Of a DNA stretch of 64,000 nucleotides, positions 16,988 to 26,318 are shown in pieces (the first letter of the stretch is position 1; each line of letters starts with the position of its first letter). The notes below the pieces were generated by a model. The model worked only from the letters and a program-made list of their open reading frames with translations. It did no database searches and had not been told where the DNA came from. Made by a program: the position numbers and the translations under genes. The DNA comes from Candidatus Kaistella beijingensis (GTDB taxonomy: Bacteria; Bacteroidota; Bacteroidia; Flavobacteriales; Weeksellaceae): positions 1,612,001 through 1,676,000 of the forward strand of contig NZ_CP071953.1 in NCBI RefSeq assembly GCF_020084865.1. The letters run 5' to 3'.

Positions 16988-17314
16988 ATGGAAATCACCA
17001 AACTACAAAACGAAGTTGATGAATGGATTAAAACTGTTGGAGTACGATATTTCAACGAATTGACCAATATGGCGATGTTGACCGAAGAAGTGGGAGAAGT
17101 TGCAAGAATCATCGCAAGAAGATATGGCGAACAAAGTGAGAAAGAAAGCGATAAATCCAAAGATTTAGGTGAGGAATTAGCAGATGTTCTCTTTGTAACT
17201 TTGTGTTTAGCGAATCAAACTGGAACGGATTTACAGCGCGCTTTCGACAAAAAAATGAAAATGAAAACGGAACGGGATAAAGAACGCCACCAAAACAATC
17301 AAAAGCTAAAGTAA
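16988..17314 (+). CDS. MazG-type nucleotide pyrophosphohydrolase
   Basis: 108 residues from ATG 16988; the longer reading frame begins in a repeat and is rejected. The MazG fold is shown by LTEEVGEVARIIARRYG (EExxE) and LGEELADVLFVTLCLAN (ExxD), which bind Mg2+. It should split nucleoside triphosphates to monophosphate and PPi, cleaning non-standard or excess NTPs. Single-domain short MazG proteins like this are common in flavobacteria. It precedes aroA by 61 bases. Confidence 0.9.
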   Translation: MEITKLQNEVDEWIKTVGVRYFNELTNMAMLTEEVGEVARIIARRYGEQSEKESDKSKDLGEELADVLFVTLCLANQTGTDLQRAFDKKMKMKTERDKERHQNNQKLK

Positions 17315-17318
17315 TAAG

Positions 17319-17369
17319 ATATTTTGTAAACTTCCAGCATCCATCTTCCAGCATCCAACTTCCATCACC
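17319..17369. repeat. Short direct repeats CTTCCAGCATCCA
   Basis: CTTCCAGCATCCATCTTCCAGCATCCAACTTCCATC is a run of near-identical 13-base units between mazG and aroA. The complementary style (GGAAGATGGAAGATGGAGG) appears at about 33581-33603, so it is a dispersed repeat. Confidence 0.5.
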
Positions 17370-17375
17370 CCGCGA

Positions 17376-18605
17376 ATGTTACTAAAAAAATCTACTTTAA
17401 AATCCAACCAAACCATAAAAATTTGCGGTTCGAAAAGTATTTCGAATCGTTTGCTGATTTTGAATCATCTTTTTGACAAGATCCTGATTGAAAACCTTTC
17501 CAACTCGCAGGATACAGAACTTCTGGAGAAAGCTTTAAACAGCGATTCGGAGATTATCGATATTCATCACGCTGGAACTGCGATGCGTTTTCTGACCTCC
17601 TATTTTGCCATTCAGGAAGGAAAAACTGTTGTATTAACAGGTTCAGAAAGAATGAAGCAAAGACCGATAAAGTTTTTGGTAGATGCTTTGAAAGAGTTGG
17701 GATCAGAAATTTCTTACCTTGAAGATGAAGGTTTTCCGCCTTTGAAAATCACAGGAAAAAAGCTCGAAAAATCTTCACTAACTATTCCTGCCAATATTTC
17801 AAGTCAGTTTATATCATCCTTAATGTTGATTGGCGGAAAATTGGCAAACGGTTTGAAAATCAATCTTGAAGGAGAAATAACCTCACGTCCCTATTTGGAA
17901 ATGACGCTGAAAATCTTAAGAAATGTAGGAATTTCAACCAATTGGGAAGGAAATATAATTCAAATTTTACCCGACATTCAATCCGAAAAATCTTCACAAC
18001 TCACCAAATTTGTGGTTGAAAGTGATTGGAGTTCGGCTTCTTATTTCTATTCCTTGGCTGCAATTGGTCGTGAATACATAAATTTGAAGAGCTTTCGGCA
18101 ATATTCGCTGCAGGGAGATTCTGTCCTAAAAGAAATTTATTGGAATTTCTTCGGCGTGAATACGATTTCGGAGGCTGCCGAAAACAAAATTTCCCTGTTA
18201 CCTGAACCGTATTTCGATTTTCCAGAAAAAATTTCTTTGGATATGAATGACTGTCCGGATATTGCGCAAACGCTTTGTGTGACGGCAACTGCACTAAACA
18301 TTCCGTTTACGATTACTGGTCTGCAAACTTTAAAAGTAAAGGAAACCGATCGGCTTTTGGCTTTAAAAAATGAACTTTTCAAAATTGGCTGTATTGCGGA
18401 AATTACCGATGATTCAATAAAGTCGGTAAAGTTTTTTGCGCCTAACGAAAACATTTCCATTGAAACTTATAACGACCACCGAATGGCGATGAGTTTTGCT
18501 CCATTTTGCTTGGTTAAAGAATTAAATATTGAAAATGAAGGAGTTGTAGAAAAATCCTATCCTGAATTCTGGGAAGATTTAAAAAAAATAGCAATTGAAG
18601 AATGA
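17376..18605 (+). CDS. aroA: 3-phosphoshikimate 1-carboxyvinyltransferase (EPSP synthase)
   Basis: 409 residues, slightly short for the family (~427). It joins shikimate-3-phosphate and PEP in aromatic amino-acid synthesis. Motifs: CGSKSISNRLLIL (N-terminal K and R of the active site), HHAGTAMRFLTSYF (~66), SERMKQRPIKFLVDALKELG (~90), VKETDRLLALKNEL (~312, the ETDR loop) and YNDHRMAMSFA (~370). The LPG(D/S)KSxSxR glycine loop is modified to CGSKSISNR, as is usual in Bacteroidota. It overlaps the next gene by ATGA. Confidence 0.93.
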   Translation: MLLKKSTLKSNQTIKICGSKSISNRLLILNHLFDKILIENLSNSQDTELLEKALNSDSEIIDIHHAGTAMRFLTSYFAIQEGKTVVLTGSERMKQRPIKFLVDALKELGSEISYLEDEGFPPLKITGKKLEKSSLTIPANISSQFISSLMLIGGKLANGLKINLEGEITSRPYLEMTLKILRNVGISTNWEGNIIQILPDIQSEKSSQLTKFVVESDWSSASYFYSLAAIGREYINLKSFRQYSLQGDSVLKEIYWNFFGVNTISEAAENKISLLPEPYFDFPEKISLDMNDCPDIAQTLCVTATALNIPFTITGLQTLKVKETDRLLALKNELFKIGCIAEITDDSIKSVKFFAPNENISIETYNDHRMAMSFAPFCLVKELNIENEGVVEKSYPEFWEDLKKIAIEE

Positions 18606-19408
18606 ATTCTGAGACAAAAAAAATCATCATCATCACGGGAACTTCCACAGGAATTGGCTTTACTTTAGCTGAATTTTTTGGAGAAAAAGGGCACAAAGTT
18701 TTCGGATTGAGCAGAAAAAATGTGGATTCCAAATTTTTTACGACCATTCCAACCGATATCACTGATAATGCCCAAGTGCAAAATGCGATTTCTAAAATTT
18801 TAGAAACCGAAAAAAGAATCGATATCCTCATCAACAACGCCGGAATGGGAATGGTTGGTTCGGTGGAAGATTCGTCGCAGGAAGAGATTTTAAGACTGTT
18901 CAATTTGAATTTGGTGGGTTCCGTGCAAATGATGAGCGCTGTTTTGCCAAAAATGCGTGAACAGAAATCGGGAAAAATCATCAATATTTCGAGTATCGGT
19001 TCGGAAATGGGACTTCCGTTTCGTGGGTTTTATTCCGCCTCGAAATCGGCTTTAGATAAAGTTACAGAAGCAATCCGTTACGAGGTTTCCCCTTGGAAAA
19101 TTGATGTTTGCGCTTTACATTTAGGCGACATTAAAACTAAAATTGCCGAAAACAGGGTTCAAACCAAAGTTTCGGCACCTTATCAAAAAACTTTCGAAAA
19201 AATTTATTCCGTTATGAATTCCCATGTTGATGACGGAACGGAACCTTCGGAAGTTGCCAATTACATAGAGAAACTTTTAACCAAAAAATCTTGGAAAGCC
19301 CATTACTATTTCGGGAAATTCGGGCAGAAAATCGGCGTTCCTTTAAAATGGATTTTGCCGCAGAATTTTTATGAAAATTTGATGAGGAAATACAGTAAAA
19401 TCGATTGA
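18602..19408 (+). CDS. Short-chain dehydrogenase/reductase
   Basis: 268 residues. Classical SDR signs: TGTSTGIG cofactor loop (~11), NNAGMG (~80), the serine in ISSIGSEMG (~134) and YSASK (~150). It should be an NAD(P)-dependent oxidoreductase; the substrate cannot be told. The ATGA overlap with aroA suggests co-translation, though a role in aromatic synthesis is not implied. The C-terminus is extended with hydrophobic stretches (WKAHYYFGKFGQKIGVPLKWILPQ) that may contact membranes. Confidence 0.9.
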   Translation: MNSETKKIIIITGTSTGIGFTLAEFFGEKGHKVFGLSRKNVDSKFFTTIPTDITDNAQVQNAISKILETEKRIDILINNAGMGMVGSVEDSSQEEILRLFNLNLVGSVQMMSAVLPKMREQKSGKIINISSIGSEMGLPFRGFYSASKSALDKVTEAIRYEVSPWKIDVCALHLGDIKTKIAENRVQTKVSAPYQKTFEKIYSVMNSHVDDGTEPSEVANYIEKLLTKKSWKAHYYFGKFGQKIGVPLKWILPQNFYENLMRKYSKID

Positions 19409-19460
19409 TATACTTTAACTTCTAAGGGATTTTGTAATCTTACCCAACAGAAATTAAATG

Positions 19461-19468
19461 TATATTTG
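19461..19468 (+). promoter_or_regulatory. -7 box (TATATTTG) of the gene at 19491
   Basis: TATATTTG overlaps an ATG at 19458 that could otherwise start the gene and lies 22 bases before the ATG at 19491. This supports the later start. A TTTG lies 26 bases upstream, slightly too far for -33. Confidence 0.45.
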
Positions 19469-19490
19469 TATTAATAGAAAAAAATCAGGT

Positions 19491-20165
19491 ATGAAATCAA
19501 TATTTAGTTTAGCTTTTTTATCCGTTATGCTTTTCGCAGAGGCACAGCAAATTAGCGTGAGCGATGTCGCAAGAAATATTAAGTTCAACAAGACCATAAA
19601 CGAAATCAATAATGGTAAACAAAAAATAAGTTATTCAGATATTCAGGGTATTCCGTACTACACCAAAGGTTTTGTAAACGCAAGAGTTGGTGATACTTCA
19701 AGTTGGGTTCCAATCCGTTACAATTCTTTTTTGGATACCATAGAAATTCTTGATAAACTGGAAGTTTACGAAATCCCAAAAGAACAATCATATCCGAAAT
19801 TCACGCTTGAAAAGACCAATGAGAAGTTAGTTTTGCTGAATACAGGTGATCAATATGCGGGTTATTTCTTTGAGCTTTCTGATGGTAAATATAGAATTTT
19901 GAGGAAGGTAATTACAAAATTTTATGACGCGGTTCCTGCACCAAATTCATTAATTTCAGGCACTCCTGCAAGGTTTGAGATGGAGAGACCCATTTATTTT
20001 ATTAAAACGGAAAACGGAATGGTAAGAGTTCCAAAAAACGTCAAAGAGTTACCTGCCTTGTTCCCAGAAAAGAAGGATGAATTGAATAATTTTCTTAAAT
20101 CCAACAAAATCAAACTTAATTCGGAAGAAGATTTATTAAAACTCGGCGTTTTGTTAAACCAATAA
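19491..20165 (+). CDS. Hypothetical secreted protein
   Basis: 224 residues from ATG 19491, where the signal peptide MKSIFSLAFLSVMLFAEA begins; the ATG 33 bases upstream is inside the promoter box. The mature protein has no recognised domain. It is strand-rich up to ~150 (YTKGFVNARVGDTSSWVPIRYNSF), with a helical basic C-terminus. Likely periplasmic or outer-membrane associated. A bidirectional terminator follows. Confidence 0.75.
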   Translation: MKSIFSLAFLSVMLFAEAQQISVSDVARNIKFNKTINEINNGKQKISYSDIQGIPYYTKGFVNARVGDTSSWVPIRYNSFLDTIEILDKLEVYEIPKEQSYPKFTLEKTNEKLVLLNTGDQYAGYFFELSDGKYRILRKVITKFYDAVPAPNSLISGTPARFEMERPIYFIKTENGMVRVPKNVKELPALFPEKKDELNNFLKSNKIKLNSEEDLLKLGVLLNQ

Positions 20166-20180
20166 TTCCACGTAACACAG

Positions 20181-20216
20181 AAAAAGCACATTCACCAACA
20201 GAATGTGTTTTTTTTT
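20181..20216. terminator. Bidirectional hairpin terminator
   Basis: AGCACATTC pairs with GAATGTGTT, flanked by an A-run on the left and eight or more T on the right. It ends the plus-strand hypothetical gene and can end the methionine operon arriving from the right. Confidence 0.85.
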
Positions 20217-20226
20217 AAGAATTTAC

Positions 20227-21183
20227 TTAAAACAATTCCCTCGCTACTTTTTTGATATTATCGCTCTTCCCCATCGAATAAAAATGCAGCACCGGAACGC
20301 CGAAATCCAAAAGTTCCCTGCATTGCGCAATCGCCCATTCAATACCGATTTGTTTCACTGCGGTGTTGTCTTTCGCTTTTGTAATTTCAGAAATTAAGTC
20401 TTCCGGTAAATCAATTTTAAAGGTTTTCGGAAGCATTGAAAGATGTCCCTTCGTCGCAATAGGCTTAATTCCCGGAATAATTGGAACATTAATGCCAATT
20501 TCTCGTGCCTGTTTCACAAATTCAATGTATTTTTTATTGTCAAAAAACATTTGAGTCACCACATAATCTGCACCTGCATCTACTTTTTCCTTCAATTTTT
20601 GCAAATCGTATTTCATAGATGGTGCTTCAATATGTTTTTCAGGATAACCTGCAACACCAATACAAAAACGATTGTCATCCGCACAATTGATATCTCCGCT
20701 TAAATATTTTCCTCGTCCCAAATCGTTGATGTGTTTCACCAAATCAACAGCATATTTATGTCCGCCTTCCGTTGGAACAAAATGATTTTCGCCTTTCATA
20801 GCATCGCCACGAAGAGCAACTATATTATCAATTCCCAAATAAAGACAATCCACCAAAAGATATTCGGTTTCCTCCTTCGTAAAACCGCCACACAAAACGT
20901 GCGGAACCGTATCCACATCATATTTATGCTGAATTGAAGCACAAATTCCCAAAGTTCCTGGACGCATTCTTGTGATTTTGCGCTCCATCAAACCATTTCC
21001 CTTTTCGATATAGACGTATTCTTCGCGAGAGGTCGTCACGTCAATAAATGGTGGTTTGAATTCCATCAAAGGGTCAATATTTTTGTATAAATCTTCAATT
21101 CCTGTCCCTTTTGTCGGCGGAATTACTTCAATTGAAAACAAAGTTTTTCCGTTTGAGTTTTTTATGTGTTCTGTGATTTTCAT
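20227..21183 (-). CDS. metF: 5,10-methylenetetrahydrofolate reductase
   Basis: 318 residues from ATG 21183 (MKITEHIKNS); an ATG 18 bases upstream is possible but less like relatives. It reduces methylene-THF to 5-methyl-THF with FAD, supplying the methyl group for MetH. Motifs: LFSIEVIPPTKG, DVTTSREEYVYIEKGNGLMERKITRMRPGTLG, NIVALRGD (~103) and GVAGYPEKH (~165). It is the last gene of the methionine operon. A 90-base spacer with a repeat separates it from the metH C-part. Confidence 0.94.
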   Translation of the reverse strand: MKITEHIKNSNGKTLFSIEVIPPTKGTGIEDLYKNIDPLMEFKPPFIDVTTSREEYVYIEKGNGLMERKITRMRPGTLGICASIQHKYDVDTVPHVLCGGFTKEETEYLLVDCLYLGIDNIVALRGDAMKGENHFVPTEGGHKYAVDLVKHINDLGRGKYLSGDINCADDNRFCIGVAGYPEKHIEAPSMKYDLQKLKEKVDAGADYVVTQMFFDNKKYIEFVKQAREIGINVPIIPGIKPIATKGHLSMLPKTFKIDLPEDLISEITKAKDNTAVKQIGIEWAIAQCRELLDFGVPVLHFYSMGKSDNIKKVARELF

Positions 21184-21245
21184 TTTATTATCTTTAAACA
21201 CGGTGACATTGAGTAGCGCACTGTGTTCACTGAGTTTTTTAAATT

Positions 21246-21273
21246 TCTCTGTGTATTCTATGTGTCTCTGTGG
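21246..21273. repeat. Intergenic CTCTGTGT...TCTCTGTGG repeat
   Basis: Imperfect CTCTGTGTATTCTATGTGTCTCTGTGG motif that runs to the stop codon of the metH C-part. This kind of CACAGAG text recurs between genes in the group. A related CACTGTGTTCACTGAG stretch is just left of it. Confidence 0.4.
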
Positions 21274-23934
21274 TTAATCCGCCAAATTCGGCGCCAACCA
21301 TTTTCTTGCGAAATCCTCGTCAACTCCCTTTCTTTCAGCATAATCTTTCAATTGATCTTCCGATATTTTTCCAACACCGAAATATTTTGCTTTGGGATTT
21401 CCAAAGTAATATCCGGAAACTGCTGCTGTTGGGAACATTGCCAAACTTTCGGTAAGCTCTAGACCAATATTTTCCTTCACTTTTAACAAATCCCAAATCG
21501 ATAATTTTTCCAAATGATCGGGACACGCAGGATAACCTGGAGCAGGGCGAATTCCTAAATATTTTTCAGCGATTAAGGCTTCATTGTCTAAAATTTCATC
21601 TTCGGCATAACCCCAAAATTCTGTACGAACTTTATGGTGTAGATATTCTGCAAATGCTTCTGCCAATCTATCAGAAAGGGCTTTTGCAAGAATTCCGTTG
21701 TAATCATCGTGATCTTCTTTGAATGTACTCACCATCTCATCGGTTCCAAAACCTGTCGTTACTGCGAAACAACCGATATAATCTTGTTTTCCGCTTTCTT
21801 TTGGTGCAATAAAATCCGACAATGCGAGATAATCCTTTCCAGCCGATCTTTTCAACTGTTGACGAAGGGTATGAAACGTTGAAATCACATTTCCATTTTC
21901 ATCATAAACTTCGATATCATCTTGGTTTGTAGCATTTGCAGGAAAAATTCCGAAAATGGCTTTTCCAGTCAATAATTTTTCGTCTAAAATTTTATTGAGC
22001 ATCTTTTTGGCGTCATTATAGACTTCTGTTGCCTGTTCTCCAACGATTTCGTCGGTCAAAATATCAGGAAATTTTCCGTGTAATTCCCAACTTCTGAAAA
22101 ACGGCGACCAATCCATAAAAGGCAATAATTCTCTTAAATCCTGGTTTTCAATAATTTGAATTCCTAATTTTTTTGGCCTGAAAATGTCTTCTTTTTCCCA
22201 ATTAATATTGAATTTTTGGGCTCTCGCTTCCTCAATCGGGACATATTCTTTTTCCACTTGTCTGCTCAAAAATTTCTCACGGAAATCGTCGTATTCTAAT
22301 TTTAAATCAATTTGATACTGTTCAGAATTTCTGTCCAACAACTGCGAAACCACACCTACAGCACGAGAAGCGTCATTAATATGAACAACCGTATGGGAAT
22401 ATTTTGGCGAAATCTTCACAGCAGTATGCGCTTTGGAAGTTGTTGCACCGCCGATTAACAAAGGAAATTTTAAATTTTTTCTTTCCAATTCCGCCGCAAC
22501 GTGAACCATTTCATCCAGACTCGGTGTAATTAATCCACTCAAACCAATCGCATCCACCTTTTCATCAATCGCGGTCTGAATAATTTTTTCTGCAGGAACC
22601 ATCACTCCCAAATCCACGATTTCATAATTGTTGCAGCCTAAAACTACCGCCACAATATTTTTACCAATATCGTGAACATCACCTTTTACGGTCGCCATCA
22701 ACACTTTCCCATTGGCTTTTTGGGTTTGGTCTTTTTCGGCTTCAATGAAGGGTTGCAAATAAGCCACCGCTTTTTTCATCACTCTAGCCGATTTTACCAC
22801 CTGCGGAAGGAACATTTTTCCACTTCCGAAAAGATCACCAACAACGCCCATTCCTGTCATCAAATTGCCTTCAATCACATCTAAAGGTCTGGAAGTTTGT
22901 GTTCTGGCTTCTTCTACATCTTCAATAATGAAGCGGTCAATGCCTTTTACCAAAGCGTCCGTAATTCGGTCTTGCAAAGGTTGTCTTCTCCAAGCCAAAT
23001 CTTCAACCACTTCTTTTTTGGTGGATTTTACTCTTTCGGAATATTCTAAAAGCCTTTCTGTGGCGTCATCTCTTCTATCCAACATTACATCTTCCACCAA
23101 CTCCAATAAATCTTTTGGAATTTCGTCGTAAACTTCCAACATTGTTGGGTTTACAATACCCATATTCATCCCCGCTTTTATGGCATGATAAAGGAAAACG
23201 GAATGCATCGCCTCGCGAACGCTGTCATTCCCACGGAACGAAAACGAAACATTGGAAACACCGCCCGAAACCGAAACATTCGGAAGATTTTCGCGAACCC
23301 ATTTTGTGGCTTCAATGAAATCTAATGCATTTCTGCGGTGCTCCTCCATTCCTGTCGCAACGGGAAAAATATTCAAATCAAAAATGATATCTTCTGATGG
23401 AAAGCCCACTTTATTCACCAAAATATCATAGGAACGCTTGCAAATTTCTATTCTGCGGTCGTAATTATCGGCTTGTCCTTCTTCATCAAAAGCCATTACA
23501 ATTACGGCTGCACCATATCTTTTTATTTTCTTGGCGTGGTCGATAAATTCTTCTTCACCTTCCTTCAAACTGATGGAATTGACCACACATTTTCCCTGAA
23601 CAACCTGCAATCCTGCCTCCAAAATTTCCCATTTTGAAGAGTCAATCATAATCGGAATTCGTGCAATATCAGGTTCTGAGGCGATTAAATTAAGGAACTT
23701 AACCATCGCTGATTTTCCGTCCAACAGTCCGTCATCAAAGTTTACATCTAAAATTTGTGCTCCTCCATCAACCTGATGTCGCGCAATCTCTAATGCTTCC
23801 GAAAATTTTTCTTCTTTAATGAGGCGAAGAAATTTTTTGGAACCCGCAACATTAGTTCGTTCCCCGACGTTGATGAAGTTGGATTCGGGAGTTATAATTA
23901 AAGGTTCAAGACCTGAAAGTTTTAAATATTTCAT
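21274..23934 (-). CDS. metH: Methionine synthase, C-terminal part (pterin, cobalamin and activation domains)
   Basis: 886 residues. It corresponds to the last three domains of the ~1,230-residue MetH. A methyl-THF (pterin) domain (~10-290: [31 protein letters not shown]) is followed by cobalamin binding (~310-550), with the B12 ligand motif [12 protein letters not shown] and [20 protein letters not shown]. Last is the AdoMet activation domain (~570-886), with [12 protein letters not shown]. The homocysteine/zinc domain is in the separate upstream gene at 23995. Together they transfer methyl from methyl-THF to homocysteine through B12. Confidence 0.93.
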   Translation of the reverse strand: MKYLKLSGLEPLIITPESNFINVGERTNVAGSKKFLRLIKEEKFSEALEIARHQVDGGAQILDVNFDDGLLDGKSAMVKFLNLIASEPDIARIPIMIDSSKWEILEAGLQVVQGKCVVNSISLKEGEEEFIDHAKKIKRYGAAVIVMAFDEEGQADNYDRRIEICKRSYDILVNKVGFPSEDIIFDLNIFPVATGMEEHRRNALDFIEATKWVRENLPNVSVSGGVSNVSFSFRGNDSVREAMHSVFLYHAIKAGMNMGIVNPTMLEVYDEIPKDLLELVEDVMLDRRDDATERLLEYSERVKSTKKEVVEDLAWRRQPLQDRITDALVKGIDRFIIEDVEEARTQTSRPLDVIEGNLMTGMGVVGDLFGSGKMFLPQVVKSARVMKKAVAYLQPFIEAEKDQTQKANGKVLMATVKGDVHDIGKNIVAVVLGCNNYEIVDLGVMVPAEKIIQTAIDEKVDAIGLSGLITPSLDEMVHVAAELERKNLKFPLLIGGATTSKAHTAVKISPKYSHTVVHINDASRAVGVVSQLLDRNSEQYQIDLKLEYDDFREKFLSRQVEKEYVPIEEARAQKFNINWEKEDIFRPKKLGIQIIENQDLRELLPFMDWSPFFRSWELHGKFPDILTDEIVGEQATEVYNDAKKMLNKILDEKLLTGKAIFGIFPANATNQDDIEVYDENGNVISTFHTLRQQLKRSAGKDYLALSDFIAPKESGKQDYIGCFAVTTGFGTDEMVSTFKEDHDDYNGILAKALSDRLAEAFAEYLHHKVRTEFWGYAEDEILDNEALIAEKYLGIRPAPGYPACPDHLEKLSIWDLLKVKENIGLELTESLAMFPTAAVSGYYFGNPKAKYFGVGKISEDQLKDYAERKGVDEDFARKWLAPNLAD

Positions 23935-23940
23935 ATTTTT

Positions 23941-24016
23941 AATGTAACAATTTGAAAATGTACCAATGTACCAATCTCATTGATTGGTAAATTGTTAGAT
24001 TGATACATTGTTATGT
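23941..24016. repeat. AATGTACCAATGTACCAATC repeat between the metH halves
   Basis: Short direct and inverted units (AATGTACCAATGTACCAATC, GATTGGTAAATTG, GATTGATACATTG) fill the spacer. They extend across the stop codon into the last codons of the upstream metH N-part, whose C-terminal HNNVSI is thus probably repeat-derived. Confidence 0.45.
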
Positions 24017-25017
24017 TGATTAATTTTCCTCGGGTTATATCCCTTCACCAATTCCGCAATTGCTTTAATATGCGGCGGTGTTGTTCCGCAACAACCACCA
24101 ACAATGTTGATTAAACCTTTTTCGGCATATTCACGAATTTGTTCTGCCATAAATTCTGGTGATTCGTCGTATTGACCAAAAGCATTTGGTAATCCAGCAT
24201 TTGGATAAGCGGAAATATAGAAATCAGAATTATTGGCAACTTCTTCTAAATAAGGTGTCAGTTGTTTGGCTCCTAAAGCGCAATTAAACCCGACACTCAA
24301 CAAATTCAAATGCGAAATGGAAATCAAAAATGCACCTGCTGTTTGTCCGCTCAAAGTTCTTCCGGAAGCATCGGTAATGGTACCCGAAACCATAATCGGA
24401 ATCTGAATTTTTCTTTCTTCCTGAATTTCATCAATCGCGAACAGTGCGGCTTTTGCATTCAAAGTATCAAAAACAGTTTCAACCAATAAAATATCGGAAC
24501 CGCCGTCTAAAAGTGCTTCTGCTTGTTGTTTGTAGGCAATTCTCAATTCATCAAAAGTAATCGCTCGGAAACCCGGGTCATTTACATCGGGAGAAAGAGA
24601 GGCAGTTTTGTTTGTCGGACCAATTGAACCTGCGACAAATCTTTGTACTTCAGGATTTTTGCCGGTGAATTCATCGCAGACTTTTCTGGCAATCTTTGCA
24701 GACTCAAAGTTCAGTTCGTACACCAAATCTTCCATATGATAATCCGCCATTGCAATGGTGGTTCCCGAAAATGTATTGGTTTCGATGATGTCTGCTCCTG
24801 CTTCCAAATATTTGGAATGAACTTCGGCAATCGCTTGTGGTTGAGTGAGAGAAAGCAGATCGTTGTTGCCTTTCAAAGGATGTTCCCAATCTTTAAATCG
24901 TTCGCCTCGATAATCTTCTTCCTGAAAATTGTAGCGTTGAAGCATTGTTCCCATCGCTCCGTCTAAAACGAGAATTCTTTCGTTGAGGGCTTTGTATAGT
25001 TTTTCGCTGTTTGTCAT
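23995..25017 (-). CDS. Methionine synthase, N-terminal part (homocysteine S-methyltransferase domain)
   Basis: 340 residues from ATG 25017 (MTNSEKLYKALNERILVLDGAMGTMLQ); an ATG 27 bases upstream is less likely. This is the homocysteine-binding TIM barrel of MetH. Zinc-binding cysteines are visible in GFNCALGAKQL (~240) and GGCCGTTPPHIKAI (~305). On its own it cannot bind B12, so it must work with the product of the next gene, 60 bases downstream. In most bacteria both halves are one protein. Confidence 0.93.
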   Translation of the reverse strand: MTNSEKLYKALNERILVLDGAMGTMLQRYNFQEEDYRGERFKDWEHPLKGNNDLLSLTQPQAIAEVHSKYLEAGADIIETNTFSGTTIAMADYHMEDLVYELNFESAKIARKVCDEFTGKNPEVQRFVAGSIGPTNKTASLSPDVNDPGFRAITFDELRIAYKQQAEALLDGGSDILLVETVFDTLNAKAALFAIDEIQEERKIQIPIMVSGTITDASGRTLSGQTAGAFLISISHLNLLSVGFNCALGAKQLTPYLEEVANNSDFYISAYPNAGLPNAFGQYDESPEFMAEQIREYAEKGLINIVGGCCGTTPPHIKAIAELVKGYNPRKINQHNNVSI

Positions 25018-25079
25018 AGTTGAAATTTCGGGTTGCAAAATCACTAAATTTTCAGCCCATTTTCTAATTTTATAAAAGA

Positions 25080-26246
25080 TTAATTATCAAGCGCTTGCTT
25101 TAAATCTGCAATAATATCTTCCACATTTTCTAAACCAACGGAACACCGCACCAATCCTGCGGTAATACCGACTTCATTTCTTTCTTCATCGGAAAGTTTG
25201 GAATGTGTTGTTGATGCAGGATGAGTCACAATCGTCCTCGTGTCTCCAAGATTGGCGGAAAGTGAACACATTTTTATTTTATTTAAAAAATTTCTGCCTC
25301 CTTCAATACCACCTTTTACTTCGAAAGCGACGATATTTCCGCCCAATTTCATTTGTTTTTTGGCGATTTCGTAACTTGGATGAGATTTCAAAAACGGATA
25401 TTTTACCAATTCTACATTGGGATGATTTTCTAAAAACTCGGCTACTTTAAGAGCGTTTTCACAATGTTTTTCTACACGAATTGCCAAAGTTTCCAAACTT
25501 TTACTCAAAATCCACGCATTGAAAGGCGAAAGCGAAGGTCCGGTTAAACGGGAAAACGAATAAATTTCCTGAATTAAATCTTTTCTACCAACTGCAACTC
25601 CACCCAAAACTCGACCTTGACCATCAATTAATTTTGTCGCGGAATGCACCACAACATCGGCTCCATATTTTATTGGCTGCTGCAAATACGGTGTAGCAAA
25701 GCAATTATCGACGATGAAAATCAAGTTATGTTTCTTGGCCAAATTTCTGTAAAACTCTAGATCTAAAATTTCAATCGCAGGATTGGTTGGCGTTTCGAGA
25801 TAGAGAATTTTGGTGTTGGGCTGAATTAAACTTTCAACATCAGCGGAATTTTCGGCTTTAAAATAAGTATAATCAATATTCCATTTTGGAAAATATTTGG
25901 TGAAAAGCGTGTGCGTGGAACCAAAAACCGACTGACAACTCACGATATGGTCGCCAGAATTGAGCAACGCTGAAAAGGTGGAATAAATCGCCGCCATTCC
26001 CGTAGCAAAGGCGTAACCGCTTTCTGCACCTTCCATTTTCACGATCTTGTCGATAAATTCCGTAACATTCGGATTGGAAAAACGGCTGTACAAATTTTTC
26101 TCTTTTTCTTCGGCAAAACTTGCGCGCATATCTTCCGCATCTTCAAACACAAAACTTGAAGTTAAGTATAAAGGTGTTGAATGTTCGTCAAACTGACTTC
26201 TTTCAGTTTGAGTTCTTATCGATAAAGTTTCTAAATTTTCGTTCAT
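25080..26246 (-). CDS. O-acetyl/O-succinylhomoserine sulfhydrylase (Cys/Met PLP family)
   Basis: 388 residues. PLP enzyme that makes homocysteine from activated homoserine and sulfide. Motifs: YSRFSNPNVTEFIDKIVKMEGAE, ATGMAAI, ETPTNP (~152), DNCFATPYLQQP, HSATKLIDGQG with the PLP lysine (~207), and VTHPASTTHSKLS near the C-terminus. With metX just upstream in the operon, the substrate is likely O-acetylhomoserine (direct sulfhydrylation) though the family also includes MetZ and MetB. It follows a 68-base palindromic repeat. Confidence 0.9.
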   Translation of the reverse strand: MNENLETLSIRTQTERSQFDEHSTPLYLTSSFVFEDAEDMRASFAEEKEKNLYSRFSNPNVTEFIDKIVKMEGAESGYAFATGMAAIYSTFSALLNSGDHIVSCQSVFGSTHTLFTKYFPKWNIDYTYFKAENSADVESLIQPNTKILYLETPTNPAIEILDLEFYRNLAKKHNLIFIVDNCFATPYLQQPIKYGADVVVHSATKLIDGQGRVLGGVAVGRKDLIQEIYSFSRLTGPSLSPFNAWILSKSLETLAIRVEKHCENALKVAEFLENHPNVELVKYPFLKSHPSYEIAKKQMKLGGNIVAFEVKGGIEGGRNFLNKIKMCSLSANLGDTRTIVTHPASTTHSKLSDEERNEVGITAGLVRCSVGLENVEDIIADLKQALDN

Positions 26247-26252
26247 TTTTTT

Positions 26253-26318
26253 AAATTTTGGCTAAAGCCAATTGATTTTTGAATTTATTAAACGGACTAA
26301 AGTCCGTTCCTATTGATA
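26253..26318. repeat. REP-like double palindrome, copy 1
   Basis: A 66-68 base element with two small hairpins, TTGGCTAAAGCCAA and ACGGACTAAAGTCCGT, and the end TTCCTATTGATA. It begins directly after the stop of the homoserine dehydrogenase gene (minus strand) and ends 6 bases before the sulfhydrylase ATG. A second copy is at 37978-38043 in the same relation to a stop codon. Confidence 0.75.
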
